Positions 12,226 to 23,413 of a stretch of 64,000 nt of DNA are shown in pieces (the stretch's first letter is position 1; every line of letters begins with the position of its first letter). This DNA comes from Romanomermis culicivorax (lineage: Eukaryota > Nematoda > Enoplea > Mermithida > Mermithidae), in the NCBI GenBank assembly GCA_963922205.1, contig CAWUHX010000244.1, positions 186,001-250,000 on the forward strand, read 5' to 3'. The notes under the pieces are model-generated. The model made no database searches. It had not been told where the DNA came from and worked only from the letters and a program-made list of their open reading frames with translations. Made by a program: the position numbers and the translations under genes.

Positions 12226-13392
12226 ATGGTACTTACGAGAAGCAGTACACGTAGACAAGGAAACATGGATGATTTACGAAATGAAATTGAACGTCAAAGA
12301 ACTGAACTGGAGCAATTACGAATTTCTGCCACCCAACCACAAAATCGTTCGGATTTTGACGTCTTTTACGGTAGGCCGGGGGAGAACTTTGAATTATGGG
12401 TCGATCATTTCAACAGGCATGCACAGGCAAACAATTGGAACGATGACCATAAGCGACTGGTCATGCCTTCACTATTCCGTGAAGCAGCAGAGACAGTTTA
12501 TCGTGCCATTCCTTTGGCACAAAAACAAACATTAACGTTCCAAGGGCTAATTGACAAGATGAAGACACGATTTCTGCCAGCCCAAGCATCCGAATTAAAG
12601 AGCGCCGAATTACAAACCAGGTGTCAGCGTCCAGGAGAAACAGTGGCGGAATTTGCCATTGCTATCCAACAGCTAGCAACCAAAGCTTATCCAGAGCTGG
12701 CTGATGATTCACGAGATCAAATCATGCGCCGATTTTTTATCAACGGCCTTAATGAAACTTTATGGCAATGTGTTTTCAATCGGGGAGCAAAAACGTTCGC
12801 TGAGGCAGAAATGGCTGCCAGGGATGCAGAGGTGCAGTCCGTTTTACCTAAAAAGAACAGGACACGTGTCCAAGCAATGGAACAACAGCCCCAACAGAGT
12901 CGTCCAGTGGTACAGCGTCATACAACAACATCCAATTATAGAAGACCATCTGCAAGACCTACGGATCAGACAATCGATGGACGCCCCATCTGCTTCTTTT
13001 GCCAACGACCGGGTCATGTGCAACAACAGGTGTGCAAAAAGCGTCTTGCACTACAGCGTCCATACAACAATAATAATAATGGTCATGCTCGCACAAATTT
13101 CTCGAATTGGAACCATGGTCAGACATCTTCAGATGCACAACAACAACAATATCGCCAATACCAGCCGAGAGGAGTTTATTCCATGGATATGAATACGAAC
13201 CAAACAGCAGTGGAAGAAGATCTAGCATCTGAACTCGAAAAGGAACGGGAGTCCTCCAGGCAATTAGCAAGCCAGTGTGCCGCTTTACGACATCAAGTGG
13301 ATCGTATGGTTTTGGAAAGTGTAAGCAACAATTCAAATGCACATATCAATTTCTCAGAAAAGTTCGAATATTGTGTTTGTCAAAAATTCTGA
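12226..13392 (+). CDS. gag: Gag-like protein of element A
   Basis: The frame is open from GTG at 12202, but the first ATG (12226) is the better start and gives 388 residues. The N-terminal part holds a short basic segment and a coiled coil (MDDLRNEIERQRTELEQLR). It is followed by a Ty3-type retrotransposon Gag domain: FDVFYGRPGENFELWVDHF, then TFQGLIDKMKTRFLP, RCQRPGETVAEFA and RRFFINGLNETLW. A zinc knuckle lies near residue 255, CFFCQRPGHVQQQVC. Its spacing is CX2CX4HX5C, one residue longer than the canonical CX2CX4HX4C. The C-terminus is a second coiled coil (EDLASELEKERESSRQLASQ). Gag forms the particle shell and binds element RNA. The last 19 codons overlap the start of the env-like frame in another frame. 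Confidence 0.8.
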   Translation: MVLTRSSTRRQGNMDDLRNEIERQRTELEQLRISATQPQNRSDFDVFYGRPGENFELWVDHFNRHAQANNWNDDHKRLVMPSLFREAAETVYRAIPLAQKQTLTFQGLIDKMKTRFLPAQASELKSAELQTRCQRPGETVAEFAIAIQQLATKAYPELADDSRDQIMRRFFINGLNETLWQCVFNRGAKTFAEAEMAARDAEVQSVLPKKNRTRVQAMEQQPQQSRPVVQRHTTTSNYRRPSARPTDQTIDGRPICFFCQRPGHVQQQVCKKRLALQRPYNNNNNGHARTNFSNWNHGQTSSDAQQQQYRQYQPRGVYSMDMNTNQTAVEEDLASELEKERESSRQLASQCAALRHQVDRMVLESVSNNSNAHINFSEKFEYCVCQKF

Positions 13393-15321
13393 AAATGTTT
13401 CTTGTAGTGCAAATTTAAAAAATTGTGTTAAGGAGTCAATTGGTGCAAGTGTAAAAAGTACTTTTCACGTGAATTCGACGTATTTTTCGAGAGCAGTTTC
13501 AGTAATTCGCAACATAAGCATGCCAGTAGGAAACAAATTTTTACATTTCAAAATGGGTCCACAAGTCAAGTCATGCATAAATGGTGTTAAGTCACACAAA
13601 ATATGGTCAAAATTTGGTGCATGCAGTAATTTTTCTAATTTGCTTTTGTTAACCCTTTTATTTGCGAATTTATTAATTTTTGCATGTGGTGAAACTCATA
13701 CTTTTTATCGCTGTGGGTCCGGAAAAGGTGGGCAGTTATTTGCAGTACCCCCCGATATTACGTGTTTGCTACCACCGTTGAATTCCCCAAAAGAAGTTAG
13801 TGTCAAATTATTTCTGCCCAGTCACGAGTTGAATTCAGTGCATGCATGGAAATGCCGGATCAGAAAACGAAAAGTTTGCACATATGTGGGCATTGTTGGG
13901 TCCAAAGGTCTAATTTCAGACACAGTCGTCGAAAATTCAGTTTCTCATGCCGAATGTAAAGCTACTGTCATGACCAAACAGTGGCATGGTCAAAATTTGG
14001 TATCGTTCAATGATGATACTTTGGTTACAAATAACAGTTTAATAGTTCAGTTTAAGTACTGTTGTGCAGAACATTGCACAGATGTAGAAAATTTTATCGT
14101 TGAAAAAGGGCAAGTGGCCACCCTCGATGGTCACCTAATCACCAGTGACCTAGGCAATGTTGTGTCATGCTTAGCCCAAAGTGGTTACTGCAACATGCCT
14201 GACGGTGTAATTTTTTGGGATAAAAGTAAGTTGTGACCTGCCTGCCATTTTGTAGAGTCATCTCGACCATATTTAGCACGGAAGAATGGTAATTTTTACA
14301 TCATAGATGACATACAGGGTGCTTTTTCTTTGCTAAATATCAGTGTCAGTAGCATGACAGGTAGACACTGCCTTCCATCCAATGCCTTTCTTACACATCA
14401 AGGCCCTGCGTTACAAATTCTGTCTATCAACGGTAGCAGTCCCAAAATTTCACGTAAAAATCGTGCTGCCAAGACCTCTACTGCAGCTAAAACTACAAAA
14501 GAGCGAAAAGTAGCTGATACTATCGGGTTCAAGATTTTGAATGATGAAAAAGATCCAATTAATTCCAAATTAGAATATTTAGAAATGTCCATAGAAATGT
14601 TCCATCAAAGCCATTTCCGGGAAATCTGGATGTATTTGTGTGAAATCTCCAGATGTCAGTTAAGCCTTATGAAGGTTCTACTACAGATTGATCCATCCTT
14701 GGGTGCCCAAGTCTTACTGCAAAAAGAAAACTTGCACGCTCAAATCATGGGAGAAGCCATTTCTATTTCAGAGTGTGATCCTGTCCACCCTGATACCATA
14801 TTTTGGGATTATAAAGTCATTGATGTTTGCTTTGCTTATCTTCTAATCCAGGTAAACAACACGATATACTTTGTTTTACCAGGAAGCTTGAAAGTTGTTT
14901 CAGAAGCACCTACAGTCGATTGTAACCACCACATTTTTGGCATGTTCCATGATGGCCATGGTGGTTGGAGGTCAAATACAGGACAAATCCACATCAGTGA
15001 AATATCTGCCGACATGATCTGGAAAAGTGAATCAATTCCAGTTATTTTCGACAAGCCAGCCATTTTTCACATTGAATTACCTGGCACGGCAACATCCATC
15101 AGTATGCTTTCAAATTACATCCATAAAATGAACATAATGCAAAGTAAGCTCAATCAGTTACTAAATTATTCAGCACCAATGTCATTGGATCCCGAGACCT
15201 TCAAAAATACCATGGATTTGATTGAGAGAAACAGTGTTTCAGCTTTCAAAACTTCAAAACAAAATGTAGAATCTGTTTTTCATTACTAATCGGACCACTT
15301 CAATTTATTTTAAATAGTTTC
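13337..15321 (+). pseudogene. Env-like glycoprotein gene of element A, frame-broken
   Basis: Three plus-strand frames follow one another. The first is 13337-14236, with a strongly hydrophobic signal-like segment at about 13628-13690 and then a Cys-rich ectodomain starting THTFYRCGSG. The second is open from 14237 to 15289 and has spaced cysteines, a conserved-looking FWDYKVIDVC segment and FVLPGS. The third is open from 15283 and begins with a hydrophobic membrane segment (FMVTAITFLTCYLIFKLW). The breaks at about 14230-14237 and 15283-15289 each look like single frame changes. Signal, Cys-rich ectodomain and one membrane anchor in this order fit a retroviral-type envelope protein. I cannot assign it to a named glycoprotein family. 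It lies between gag and protease rather than after pol. It should not make a full-length product as it stands. Confidence 0.5.
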
Positions 15322-16401
15322 ATGGTCACAGCCATCACATTTTTAACATGCTATCTTATTTTCAAGTTGTGGAAACCATGCATCCTACCTTTTTGGTTGC
15401 AGACTTTTCTTTGCTTGTACAAATGCTTTTCGAACTTACCCCGTCCTCTACCTCCTACCGCACACTTTTCAACTGAGGCACAGTCGATAAGTCTATCTAT
15501 GCACCCACAAACAAAAACGGTCTACAGTTTGGACGACGATAATAGCTGTATTCTCATATGGACCCAAATACAAGGACATGGTGCATTGGCATTAGTAGAC
15601 ACGGGAGCAAGTATCTCATTGATGCATTCATCATTTTTCGAAATGCTTAAAAGTAAGTCTAAACTCGAACTAAGACCATCACCAGTGAAAGTAAGTTCAG
15701 TCTCAGGTCATACACTCGAAATAGATGGTTTCGTAATGGTCACTATAAGTATAGACAGTGAAAGCATATATACCATGTTTCATGCGACCAAATGCTGTCC
15801 AAACCAAGCCATTTTGGGAAGAAGTCTACTTAAAGACTTTGGGGGCAAGCTAATTATTGATTTTGACAAAGAATGGCTCTATCTTGGGTCACACGAAGCC
15901 ACTCCAATAATAACAGTACCAGTAGTGCCGTTTATACAAGAAAATTCAAATTTTTTCCTACAGGCTTGTGAAAATCAGCACTGCAGCATTTCTCTGACAA
16001 GTCATCAAGAAGCTGTAAAAATTCTTGATGCCACCACAGTGCTTCCAAGAACATCCGTTTCATTGGAAGTAGGAACTGACAAATCACTCCATGGTTTATG
16101 CTTATTTGTGCCATCTAAAAAGTTTTCTACAAAAACTGGCCTTATTTTAACCCCATTTTTAACATTTTTTGTGGGTTTTAAATTTTTTCTCACGTTTACA
16201 AACGTAACTATGGCACCAATTCAATTGTTCCCCAACATGACATGTGGCCACTTCTGGTCATGTAATTTGGAAACCACAAATATTTCGGCCGTTAACTTGG
16301 TTGAAAATCAGAAAAAAGAATCATTTTATTTTCAGCAAAACTTTACGGATCTGACGTGTGATCAATCAGGAAGCAGACTAATTTTGCTGTGCATAGATTA
16401 A
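15322..16401 (+). CDS. Membrane segment plus retroviral-type aspartic protease of element A
   Basis: The frame is open from 15283; the ATG at 15322 gives 359 residues. Residues 1-25 continue the env membrane anchor. After a Pro-rich linker comes the protease: ALALVDTGASISLM (active site DTGA at about residue 93), a flap-like VSSVSGHTLEIDGF segment, and NQAILGRSLLKDFGGKLIIDF (ILG motif plus hydrophobic strand). The sequence after about residue 210 resembles the spacer between protease and RT in Ty3 elements, but the ORF ends at 16401 and no RT follows. In Ty3 elements this enzyme cuts the Gag-Pol polyprotein. Fusion of a membrane anchor directly to the protease in one frame is unusual and may reflect an internal rearrangement. 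Confidence 0.65.
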   Translation: MVTAITFLTCYLIFKLWKPCILPFWLQTFLCLYKCFSNLPRPLPPTAHFSTEAQSISLSMHPQTKTVYSLDDDNSCILIWTQIQGHGALALVDTGASISLMHSSFFEMLKSKSKLELRPSPVKVSSVSGHTLEIDGFVMVTISIDSESIYTMFHATKCCPNQAILGRSLLKDFGGKLIIDFDKEWLYLGSHEATPIITVPVVPFIQENSNFFLQACENQHCSISLTSHQEAVKILDATTVLPRTSVSLEVGTDKSLHGLCLFVPSKKFSTKTGLILTPFLTFFVGFKFFLTFTNVTMAPIQLFPNMTCGHFWSCNLETTNISAVNLVENQKKESFYFQQNFTDLTCDQSGSRLILLCID

Positions 16402-16519
16402 TTACTACTTTTTCAATACTAAAACAAAACTAAAAACTAACACACACACACACCACATGTATACAACATTTACGTAATCTACAGTGTAAATTATGACCCA
16501 AATCTTTCTTTCTTTCTAA
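16402..16519. other. Residual 3' part of element A before the TIR insertion
   Basis: There is a short AT-rich stretch with a (CA)n run at 16440-16454 and TTTCTTTCTTTC just before the insertion site TAA (16517-16519). Nothing coding was seen. Confidence 0.5.
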
Positions 16520-16720
16520 AGCCGTAGGCATACTTGACCGTTTTTTTTGCGGCCGCAAATTTTGCGACCCGCAATTGCGGGTCGGTTGCGGCTCTCACAA
16601 TGGCATACTTTCCCGCGGTTCCGCAAAAATGCGGAACCGGAAAACCGCAATTGTAAGCATAGTTAACCGCAATTTCGAACCGGAAATTACTTAAGAGATG
16701 CAAGGTTGTAGGTTTCCGAA

Positions 16721-17312
16721 TGTTATATCTTGCTTTGCGGTCGGGGTGATGCGGTGTGATGCAGGATTGGGATTCCAAGGTTGCGGCCTTAATGTACGTG
16801 CGTCCCACGCCCACGTTTACCCGATTACTTAATTACTAGTACTTAAACCCCGACAACAATTATCCCCAACAATTAAAGAAAACCTAGTTTCTTTAATTGT
16901 CTCCCTTCTTTTCTCACTTACTAAAAATAAAAGGGTTCTCCTACCTATTTATTATTATACAATAACGTACGAAAAACTTACGTGACCAAAACGTTACCGG
17001 CGAGACGAAAAATAAATGACAATAAAATTCTACTCCCACGCACGGGCGAGCAAAGACGAGAAATGCGTGGTGGGAGGCGGCTAATGCGTACTAGTGGTGG
17101 CCGGCGGGGCGCACAACTAGTAAAGAAAAATAAAATTACACGTAAAGTATACGTAAAGAATAATGCACAGAGAGAGACCAGCGCACGCGTACCGACGTGC
17201 GCTACAGTAAGATGGCCACTGGTGGTCCGCGTTGCTCTCTCCACTTGCCACCTGTGGGCCTGTGACGCGTTTTGACAAATAATAAAAAATCGGCGGAAAA
17301 CACACTACAACA
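16721..17312 (-). repeat. 3' LTR of element B
   Basis: 592 bp, TGTTATATCTTGC...CTACAACA on the plus strand. It matches 30279-30870 over its full length with no difference that I could see. The polypurine tract lies against its inner edge. Confidence 0.93.
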
Positions 17313-17325
17313 CCCCTCCCCCCTT
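17313..17325 (-). other. Polypurine tract of element B
   Basis: On the minus strand the sequence is AAGGGGGGAGGGG, directly followed by the LTR start TGTTGTAG. This is the expected site and form of the plus-strand DNA primer. It fixes the element's orientation. Confidence 0.9.
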
Positions 17326-17729
17326 GCAGTAGATCGCCCTAAGCGATCGTCAAGAAATACCGAAGAGAACGTGCAAGGGGAAGGGCTCCGCCACTACAGG
17401 CCGTCGCCGGGGTTGCCGAAGAGTCTTCGGCGTCACACAGCGGGGCCGGCGGAGTTGTTGGGGTAGTTTGAGCCGATTTTTGGGGCTGCGACCATAAGCC
17501 CGGCGGCGAAGTGTACGAACAAAGACGGGGCAAGTGGGGGCGTGTAGCGGGTCACCGGCGGTCAACTTACTGTGTGTTTGCAGCGTCGGCTGCACGTGCG
17601 CTGGGATCACTAGTACAAAATAATAAAGCACGAACGAGATTAGAAAATAAACAACCGGTGTGAAAATGAGGTTAAAAGAAAACGACAAAAACGAAAAAGA
17701 AGTAAAAGTTACTGTACAAAAGCTCGTGA
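17326..17729 (-). other. Non-coding tail between ORF2 and the polypurine tract
   Basis: About 400 bp of GC-rich sequence after the ORF2 stop. Small frames exist on both strands, but none has domain-like content. It may carry 3' untranslated and RNA-processing signals. Confidence 0.5.
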
Positions 17730-20700
17730 TCAGTGGCGGCGGCGATAGCGAGTGTCGGACGCTGAACGGTGGTTTCGTGGCGGATCGCGGCGGTCTCGTT
17801 CTCGTTCTCTTTCTCTTTCTCGTTGGCGTTCGATGTGGTAGCCGTGGGGATCGTATGGATCTTCGTGGCCGTCAAAGCGGTAGCTACGAGGATAGCGGGG
17901 TCGACCGTAGTCAGAGGTATCCCGGCGGCGAGACGACGAAGTTGACGTTTGAGGCGGGAGCGGCGATAGCGGGTTAACGCCTGGCGTTGGTAACTGAGTC
18001 GCGATTAGCGACGGTTTGTCGGACGGCGTCCCTGTTGGCGGCAACGGTCGCGGTGGTAAAAGATTCCACCGGGCAGAGAAATCGTGCCGACGCAGCACGG
18101 GCGCGGGGCGATCCGTCTCGCTATGGTATTGTAAATAAAGTTTTCGGACGTCGGCGAGTTCGGGCGGCTGTGGAAACGGTGCGTAGTCTGGGTAAGCCAT
18201 CCAGCTGTCGATGAGTCCGACAGCGGTGTTGTAGGCTTGGAGAAGGCACGAAGGATTGTCCAGGCCGCGAGCTTCGTAGAGAAAAAGCGTCAAATGGGCG
18301 GTGTGAACGGCGTCAACGACGCCGAGCTCCTCGGCCCAAAGACTGGCGACCCATTTCAATATTACCGTGGCAACGGCGTGCGAGATCGGTGGTTGCTGTT
18401 CTACGTACGAGGGGCGGTAGTGGTCGCGGAAATATTGGTACAACGCCAGTGAAGCGTTCGTGGCGCGTATGTGCACCGGCATAATGATGTGAATGCGGAG
18501 GCGCCCGAAAAAATTGATCAGCACCATCTCGTGCATCGTGCGCGGCGAGAAAAACTCAACGGCCGGGTCAATATGTGGCGGATAGCCCGGCGTGGCAATC
18601 GTAACAGCGTGCGGCTTATCGGTAGTACGGAAACGCGTATAGTTCGGCAAGCGCTTAGCCTCGCTAGGCAACCGGGGTTTGATTGCTGGCGCGGAACTTG
18701 GTGGCAACGGAACTCCAAGGACCGGTTTGGTGGTGATGATCATATGCGGCTGTTGGACCGCAGTAACCGGAGCCGACGTCGGGGCCGTAGGCGGCAGCGA
18801 CGTGGTGTGGGTTACCGTGGTCGATATGGCGGTTGTCGGAGCCGTGGGCGGCTGCGACGTTACCGTAGGCGTAGTCGAGGGTTTTGCGGGCTCCACGTCC
18901 ATAGGAGGTGGCGGGAGCGGAGTTTTAAATTCATCTTTCGGCGGATTCTTTAGAGCTTCCAGGCGGCGCTGGATTTCGGCGTCTCGGTGCAATGGGCTAA
19001 TATAGTCGGTCAATTTCGTGGGTGAGCGGCGGAAACCATGGCGATAGTGTTCTTCGTAAAAACCCGTTGTGTGCACCTTACGGGTTTGTTCGCTCTGAGT
19101 ACGATGCGGCGGTGCGTCATCGCGGCGTTCGTGTTGGCGGCTATCCCTGCCGGTTGCTGGGGTATGTTTCGTTTCTTTTCGGTGACGGTCGTCACGAGAA
19201 TGAGACTCGTGGTGTGTTTTGGAAGAATCGCGTTTGGGTTTCGGCGTTGACGTAGCGTGCGAAGAGCGTTCGGCTTCTTCGCGGGTTCTTTGCTTATCGC
19301 GTTGTTCACGGCGTCGAGTGGTGCGCTCACTGGGCGTTCGGCCGCGCTCAGCACGCGAAGTGCTGGGTGGCGGCGTACGCCGTGTACTCGGTTCGTCCGA
19401 TGTTTTCGTCTTGTGAGATTTGCGGTACGCCGATTCGTCCTGAAGCTGTTGTTTTCTTTTTATTGAATGTTCATACCGCCCGGGTCTTCGGATGGGATTA
19501 CCATAGCGATCTAAAGCCGGCACGGACGTGCTGGGTGCCTGTGGGGTTTGGGCATCCACAGGCGCCGTCGGCGGCGGTAGAATCGCTGGTTGCTGCGGTT
19601 GCGAGATCGCTTGCGGTTGCGATATGACCGGCGGCGGTAACGGAGCCGGCAATTGCGTGACGGGTTGCGCCATCGCGGGAGCCATTTGAGCTACTTGCGG
19701 GGCCGGAGCGATCAACGTCGGTTGCGGCAACAAAATTTGTTGTATTTGTTCTTTCAGCGCTTCAGGGTAGTCTTTCCAATGGTGTTCGGGAAACAACATA
19801 CCGGGCGGCGGTGGCGGAAAATGATACGCGGCCAGTGCTGCGGCCAAAGCGTCCCATTGCGGAGCTGAAATAAACTGTTGCGAAAAACGTACAGGAGCAC
19901 TATACCTGGCTGCGGCAACAGTAGCGATAAGCGGAGGTCCCGGCAAAGCGGCCGGCGTCGCCAAATATATTCGTGGATCCACAGCGGGTGCCGTGGTGAT
20001 AGGCGCAGCGGCTGGTTCCATGGAGGCGACGTCCATAGACGTGGATTGGTCCACCATACTCTCTTCGGGTATGTCAGTTAACATTTGCTCTGACGTCATT
20101 GTTTCGGAGTCAATCGCGGCGGGTTGGACGGGTGTGGACTCGTCCATCGGGGCCGGAGCGATGTTGGAAATTTCGTCTAGCGTCAATTTCAGGAAATCGT
20201 TGATTTGCGTGGCAGTTGCGGTAATATCGGAAGGCGCGGGTACCATAGGAAGGGCCGACACGTCGGTTGACGGCGGCAGCTTCGCTATGTTGAGATCGAA
20301 AATTGGCGTTTCAAGTAGTTCATCGTCGGCGGGTTCAACTTCAACGTCGATGGGGCGGTCGAGAAGTTCCTCGGCGGTGAGCGTGTGCACCGAAGCCGTA
20401 GTCGGCATGGGGTACGCATACACCGGCGCGGGGAACGAAAGGCGGTTTTGATGGTCGATGAGCGCGATGAACGTCGAATAAAAATGGAAACGGCTATGTG
20501 GATTGGCCGTGTAATCGTTTTCATCGATTTCGACTTCTTCGACCGACGTTTCCATGTGGAAGTTTTCGTCGAACACGATCGGGCGTAACGCGAAACGGTT
20601 GCATATGTACGTGCTCGAGTCGGCCGAAAAACTGGGCTCGCGTTCCGGAATGCGGTTCATCCAGGTCGTGAGGAGCGAATTGGGGTTGCCGTCGCTGCGG

Positions 20701-22688
20701 TACCACATGCACTCGTAGAACACGGCACGTGTATCTGGCGTCATTGATTGCGCGTGGCGGAGGAGGACGTCATTGACCCAGGCGTATTCCGCGGCGGAGC
20801 ATGGTGAAGCTAGAAGCGCTGCTAACGGCATAAAAGTCGTTAGCTTCCGGAACCATTCTCCATCAATCTGTAAAAAATTAAGGATGGTTGAGGGGTGATA
20901 ACGATAATGGGTACCGTTATAAGTGCGCTCGCGTAGGGGTTGGTCGGCGGCTACGCGTTCGGTCCAAAGATCGTCGACTTCGTGGGGAAGCGGCGGCAAG
21001 TTGGGATCGTTGTAAGGCATACGATCGCGGACGGCCAACTTGTATATCGGTGACAGCGGGAAGTTGAGCAACTCGATGATGCGGTGGGTGAGATTGCTTT
21101 TCATTGCCGACGTAACGGCTGCTTGAAGACGTTTAGGATCATCGAACACTGATTGCGGTTTTAGAGCCGGGTCTTCGTCGTCGGAGACGTCTGGTGACTT
21201 GTTCCATTCGTCTTTCTGTTTCTTTTTCTTCTTTTTCGGCACTTTCGGAACGGGAAGAAGCTTCGGGTGAGTTGTCCGCGTCAAGGATTTGACGTCTTTG
21301 AAACCGTTGGGAACCGTTCCTAAACAGAAAGACCGACCGTGGTCGGACGATGTGCAATCATACATAAAAAATTTGTATGCGGAAAGAACTTCATCTCGCA
21401 TAATCGCGGGCAAGGCCACTTGTGACGTAGTCGGGTAGATCCGGTTGGCGTAGTCGGGAGGCAAGACATCCGACAGCGCGACGTTGTGAAAAGTGGCGAT
21501 GACGTACTCGGCGAGGTGGTCGATTTCGGCGGCGTCCAACGAGTCGTGGGGGAACAACGCGGGCGCGTTGTAGACCTCGGGGATGAAGCCGTAACGACCG
21601 AATGCCAGGAACAATAACAGCGGATAGTAGGCGTCGAGGGCCGCGTAGGCCAAAACGTCGGATTGTAGAAACGACGTTGCTGGATTGTTGAAAAAGCATA
21701 GAGCGTGAGGAAAGCGCAAGGTGAGCTTTGAGACGTCTAGCGCCCACATTGCGGAGACTGTGGCTTTGAGCGTGCGTTTTTCCGGAAAGAAACCGATTCG
21801 GCGGGCCAATTCGTACAGTGACGGCGATATGTCGATATTGCGGATGACGCGGTACGCGTCGAAGTGGATTGCTTTCACGACGGGATCTTTGTTTTTCTTT
21901 TGCCGGTCGGTGCGAAATTGAGTGCCCAGAAGCGCGTAGATTCCCGCCCAGTCGTCGGCTCCATCGAAAGAGACTACGATGGTGTGGTCGCCGTCGACTA
22001 GGGCGAAAAGCGCGGTCCAATCTTCTGGGGTGGCGGTGAACGTTTCGAAGACGAACATTGTGCCATTCGGAAACGCGAGTTGAACGTAGCGGGGGTAACT
22101 AGACGCCGTGAGGTCGGCTGGCATTTGAACGGTGCATTGAAATTGTTTGAAATCGGCGGCCGAGATGGATTCGGTGTCAAAGCCGACCAGCGTGTAGCCA
22201 CGGAAGTTTGGTGTGGGTTGGACGGCCAAGGCCTGTCCCAAACTTCCGGGTGAAAGGAAGATCGGCGGCGGCAAGACGTTCGGGGGTCGCGCGTACATGG
22301 AAATGTACCACGACTCTAAATCGGCGACGCGGGTTAGGCGTTTGACGTTGTTTTCTAAACAAGAGCGAATGTGATACTCATCAGTGACACATGGGACTCC
22401 ACGTCGAATAAACGACATGGGGTTTGAAGGATGATGTAAACGTGAACCAGGAGGGAGGCGTTGTGGTGTTGCCAATTCGTTAGAAGGACACATGCTTTGA
22501 GGCGGCGTTGGCTTGGGCGGCGATGTCACCTTGATGGGCGCACGTGGACAACTGGATCGGGCTATGATAGCGAGATAACGAGAGTTGTGGTATGCGGAAA
22601 TCAAGGCAGCGGCCGGTTGTGGACTGAGAAGGCCACAACTTGACGATGACGGGATCGCGGCGGCTGACCATGGAACTCTGACCCAAGA
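17730..22688 (-). CDS. ORF2 of element B: large protein with RNase D/WRN-type 3'-5' exonuclease domain
   Basis: The frame is open from 22688 (just after an in-frame TAG) to 17730, over 1,650 codons. A first ATG is at 22493. Numbering from the TTG codon at 22604, a DEDDy exonuclease domain spans about residues 135-340. Exo I is LVGFDTES (D143, E145), Exo II is [18 protein letters not shown] (D218), and Exo III is [18 protein letters not shown] (Y320, D324). The order and the YAALDA signature are those of RNase D, WRN and Rrp6 nucleases, which remove nucleotides from RNA or DNA 3' ends. Then follow a Lys-rich stretch (about 460, nuclear-signal-like), Pro/Gln-rich linkers (about 975-1015), a very basic Arg/Ser/Lys region (about 1045-1175), a folded-looking block (about 1340-1500) and an [10 protein letters not shown] tail. 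A spliced start is likely: see the donor at gag codon 3. The exonuclease fold is well supported; its role in the element is unknown. Confidence 0.85.
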   Translation of the reverse strand, partial: SWVRVPWSAAAIPSSSSCGLLSPQPAAALISAYHNSRYLAIIARSSCPRAPIKVTSPPKPTPPQSMCPSNELATPQRLPPGSRLHHPSNPMSFIRRGVPCVTDEYHIRSCLENNVKRLTRVADLESWYISMYARPPNVLPPPIFLSPGSLGQALAVQPTPNFRGYTLVGFDTESISAADFKQFQCTVQMPADLTASSYPRYVQLAFPNGTMFVFETFTATPEDWTALFALVDGDHTIVVSFDGADDWAGIYALLGTQFRTDRQKKNKDPVVKAIHFDAYRVIRNIDISPSLYELARRIGFFPEKRTLKATVSAMWALDVSKLTLRFPHALCFFNNPATSFLQSDVLAYAALDAYYPLLLFLAFGRYGFIPEVYNAPALFPHDSLDAAEIDHLAEYVIATFHNVALSDVLPPDYANRIYPTTSQVALPAIMRDEVLSAYKFFMYDCTSSDHGRSFCLGTVPNGFKDVKSLTRTTHPKLLPVPKVPKKKKKKQKDEWNKSPDVSDDEDPALKPQSVFDDPKRLQAAVTSAMKSNLTHRIIELLNFPLSPIYKLAVRDRMPYNDPNLPPLPHEVDDLWTERVAADQPLRERTYNGTHYRYHPSTILNFLQIDGEWFRKLTTFMPLAALLASPCSAAEYAWVNDVLLRHAQSMTPDTRAVFYECMWYRSDGNPNSLLTTWMNRIPEREPSFSADSSTYICNRFALRPIVFDENFHMETSVEEVEIDENDYTANPHSRFHFYSTFIALIDHQNRLSFPAPVYAYPMPTTASVHTLTAEELLDRPIDVEVEPADDELLETPIFDLNIAKLPPSTDVSALPMVPAPSDITATATQINDFLKLTLDEISNIAPAPMDESTPVQPAAIDSETMTSEQMLTDIPEESMVDQSTSMDVASMEPAAAPITTAPAVDPRIYLATPAALPGPPLIATVAAARYSAPVRFSQQFISAPQWDALAAALAAYHFPPPPPGMLFPEHHWKDYPEALKEQIQQILLPQPTLIAPAPQVAQMAPAMAQPVTQLPAPLPPPVISQPQAISQPQQPAILPPPTAPVDAQTPQAPSTSVPALDRYGNPIRRPGRYEHSIKRKQQLQDESAYRKSHKTKTSDEPSTRRTPPPSTSRAERGRTPSERTTRRREQRDKQRTREEAERSSHATSTPKPKRDSSKTHHESHSRDDRHRKETKHTPATGRDSRQHERRDDAPPHRTQSEQTRKVHTTGFYEEHYRHGFRRSPTKLTDYISPLHRDAEIQRRLEALKNPPKDEFKTPLPPPPMDVEPAKPSTTPTVTSQPPTAPTTAISTTVTHTTSLPPTAPTSAPVTAVQQPHMIITTKPVLGVPLPPSSAPAIKPRLPSEAKRLPNYTRFRTTDKPHAVTIATPGYPPHIDPAVEFFSPRTMHEMVLINFFGRLRIHIIMPVHIRATNASLALYQYFRDHYRPSYVEQQPPISHAVATVILKWVASLWAEELGVVDAVHTAHLTLFLYEARGLDNPSCLLQAYNTAVGLIDSWMAYPDYAPFPQPPELADVRKLYLQYHSETDRPAPVLRRHDFSARWNLLPPRPLPPTGTPSDKPSLIATQLPTPGVNPLSPLPPQTSTSSSRRRDTSDYGRPRYPRSYRFDGHEDPYDPHGYHIERQRERERERERDRRDPPRNHRSASDTRYRRRH

Positions 22689-23413
22689 CTACAGAGGGGG
22701 AGATACTCATGGGGTCCCAAGCAAAAACATGCAAGTATAAGCAGCAAAAGCATAAAATGAGAAAATACCGTCGCAGGCGAAACTTAAATCGTTTTGGTGG
22801 GGCTGCCGTTCGGCCCAGCGGACGTAACGTTCGTTTACGTTTATCGATTCGCGATACGGCGGAGGGTCGTTGGCCGTAGAGGATGATGCGGTCGACGGCG
22901 TCGCCATATTGAAAAAATAAAATTTTTGAGAGCGGCTGGAAAATGCGACTATTGCTGATGGAAGCGAAAGATGGAAATGAAATAGTAAAAAGAATAAGCC
23001 GCTGAAAGGTGAAAAAGTGTAAAGTAGGAAAATGCAAACACTATCATTACGAAAAGCAACACAAACACCACTATGTTAATGGAGAGTAAAATCAACCTTT
23101 CCCAATTAGTCTTATGAGAGTGATAGCGGCCAGGGTCGGGCGGAAGTAAACCGAATGGCCTCGCGCCAAACAGAACCTAACATTATAGAAGAAACCCCCT
23201 CTTATTGTGTAAGTGTGGAAACCGAGACCGGGTGTAAAGTGACATTGTAAAGTCGGTCGAGGGCAAAAACGATGGGTTGCGTGGAAACGTTGGAACTGCC
23301 GTGCATCGTTGCTCGTTATCGAGGTCGCCATGATCTAAATTAAACAAACACAAAGACTATGTACAACGCGGCGTGATGAGCGCCGTATCACAAAAAGGAA
23401 ATTTCAAAGCGAA
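22689..23413 (-). other. Spacer between gag-pol and ORF2 of element B
   Basis: It contains two short minus-strand ORFs that start with ATG: 23331-23092 (79 codons, MATSITSNDARQF) and 22907-22707 (66 codons, MATPSTASSSTAND). Both start MAT and neither is recognised. At its end is the pyrimidine-rich acceptor CTCCCCCTCTGTAG (AG at 22690-22689), whose downstream frame is exactly ORF2. The small ORFs may be accessory genes, retained leader exons or chance. Confidence 0.45.

Noticed and set aside
12269..13342. Overlapping frames inside element A gag (88, 162, 60 and 127 codons)
   Set aside because: They are shadows of the gag frame, which carries the domain evidence.
16978..17305. ORFs of 60-97 codons repeated in both LTRs (also 30536-30863)
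   Set aside because: They are identical because the LTRs are identical. No domain was seen, and they lie within LTR regulatory sequence.
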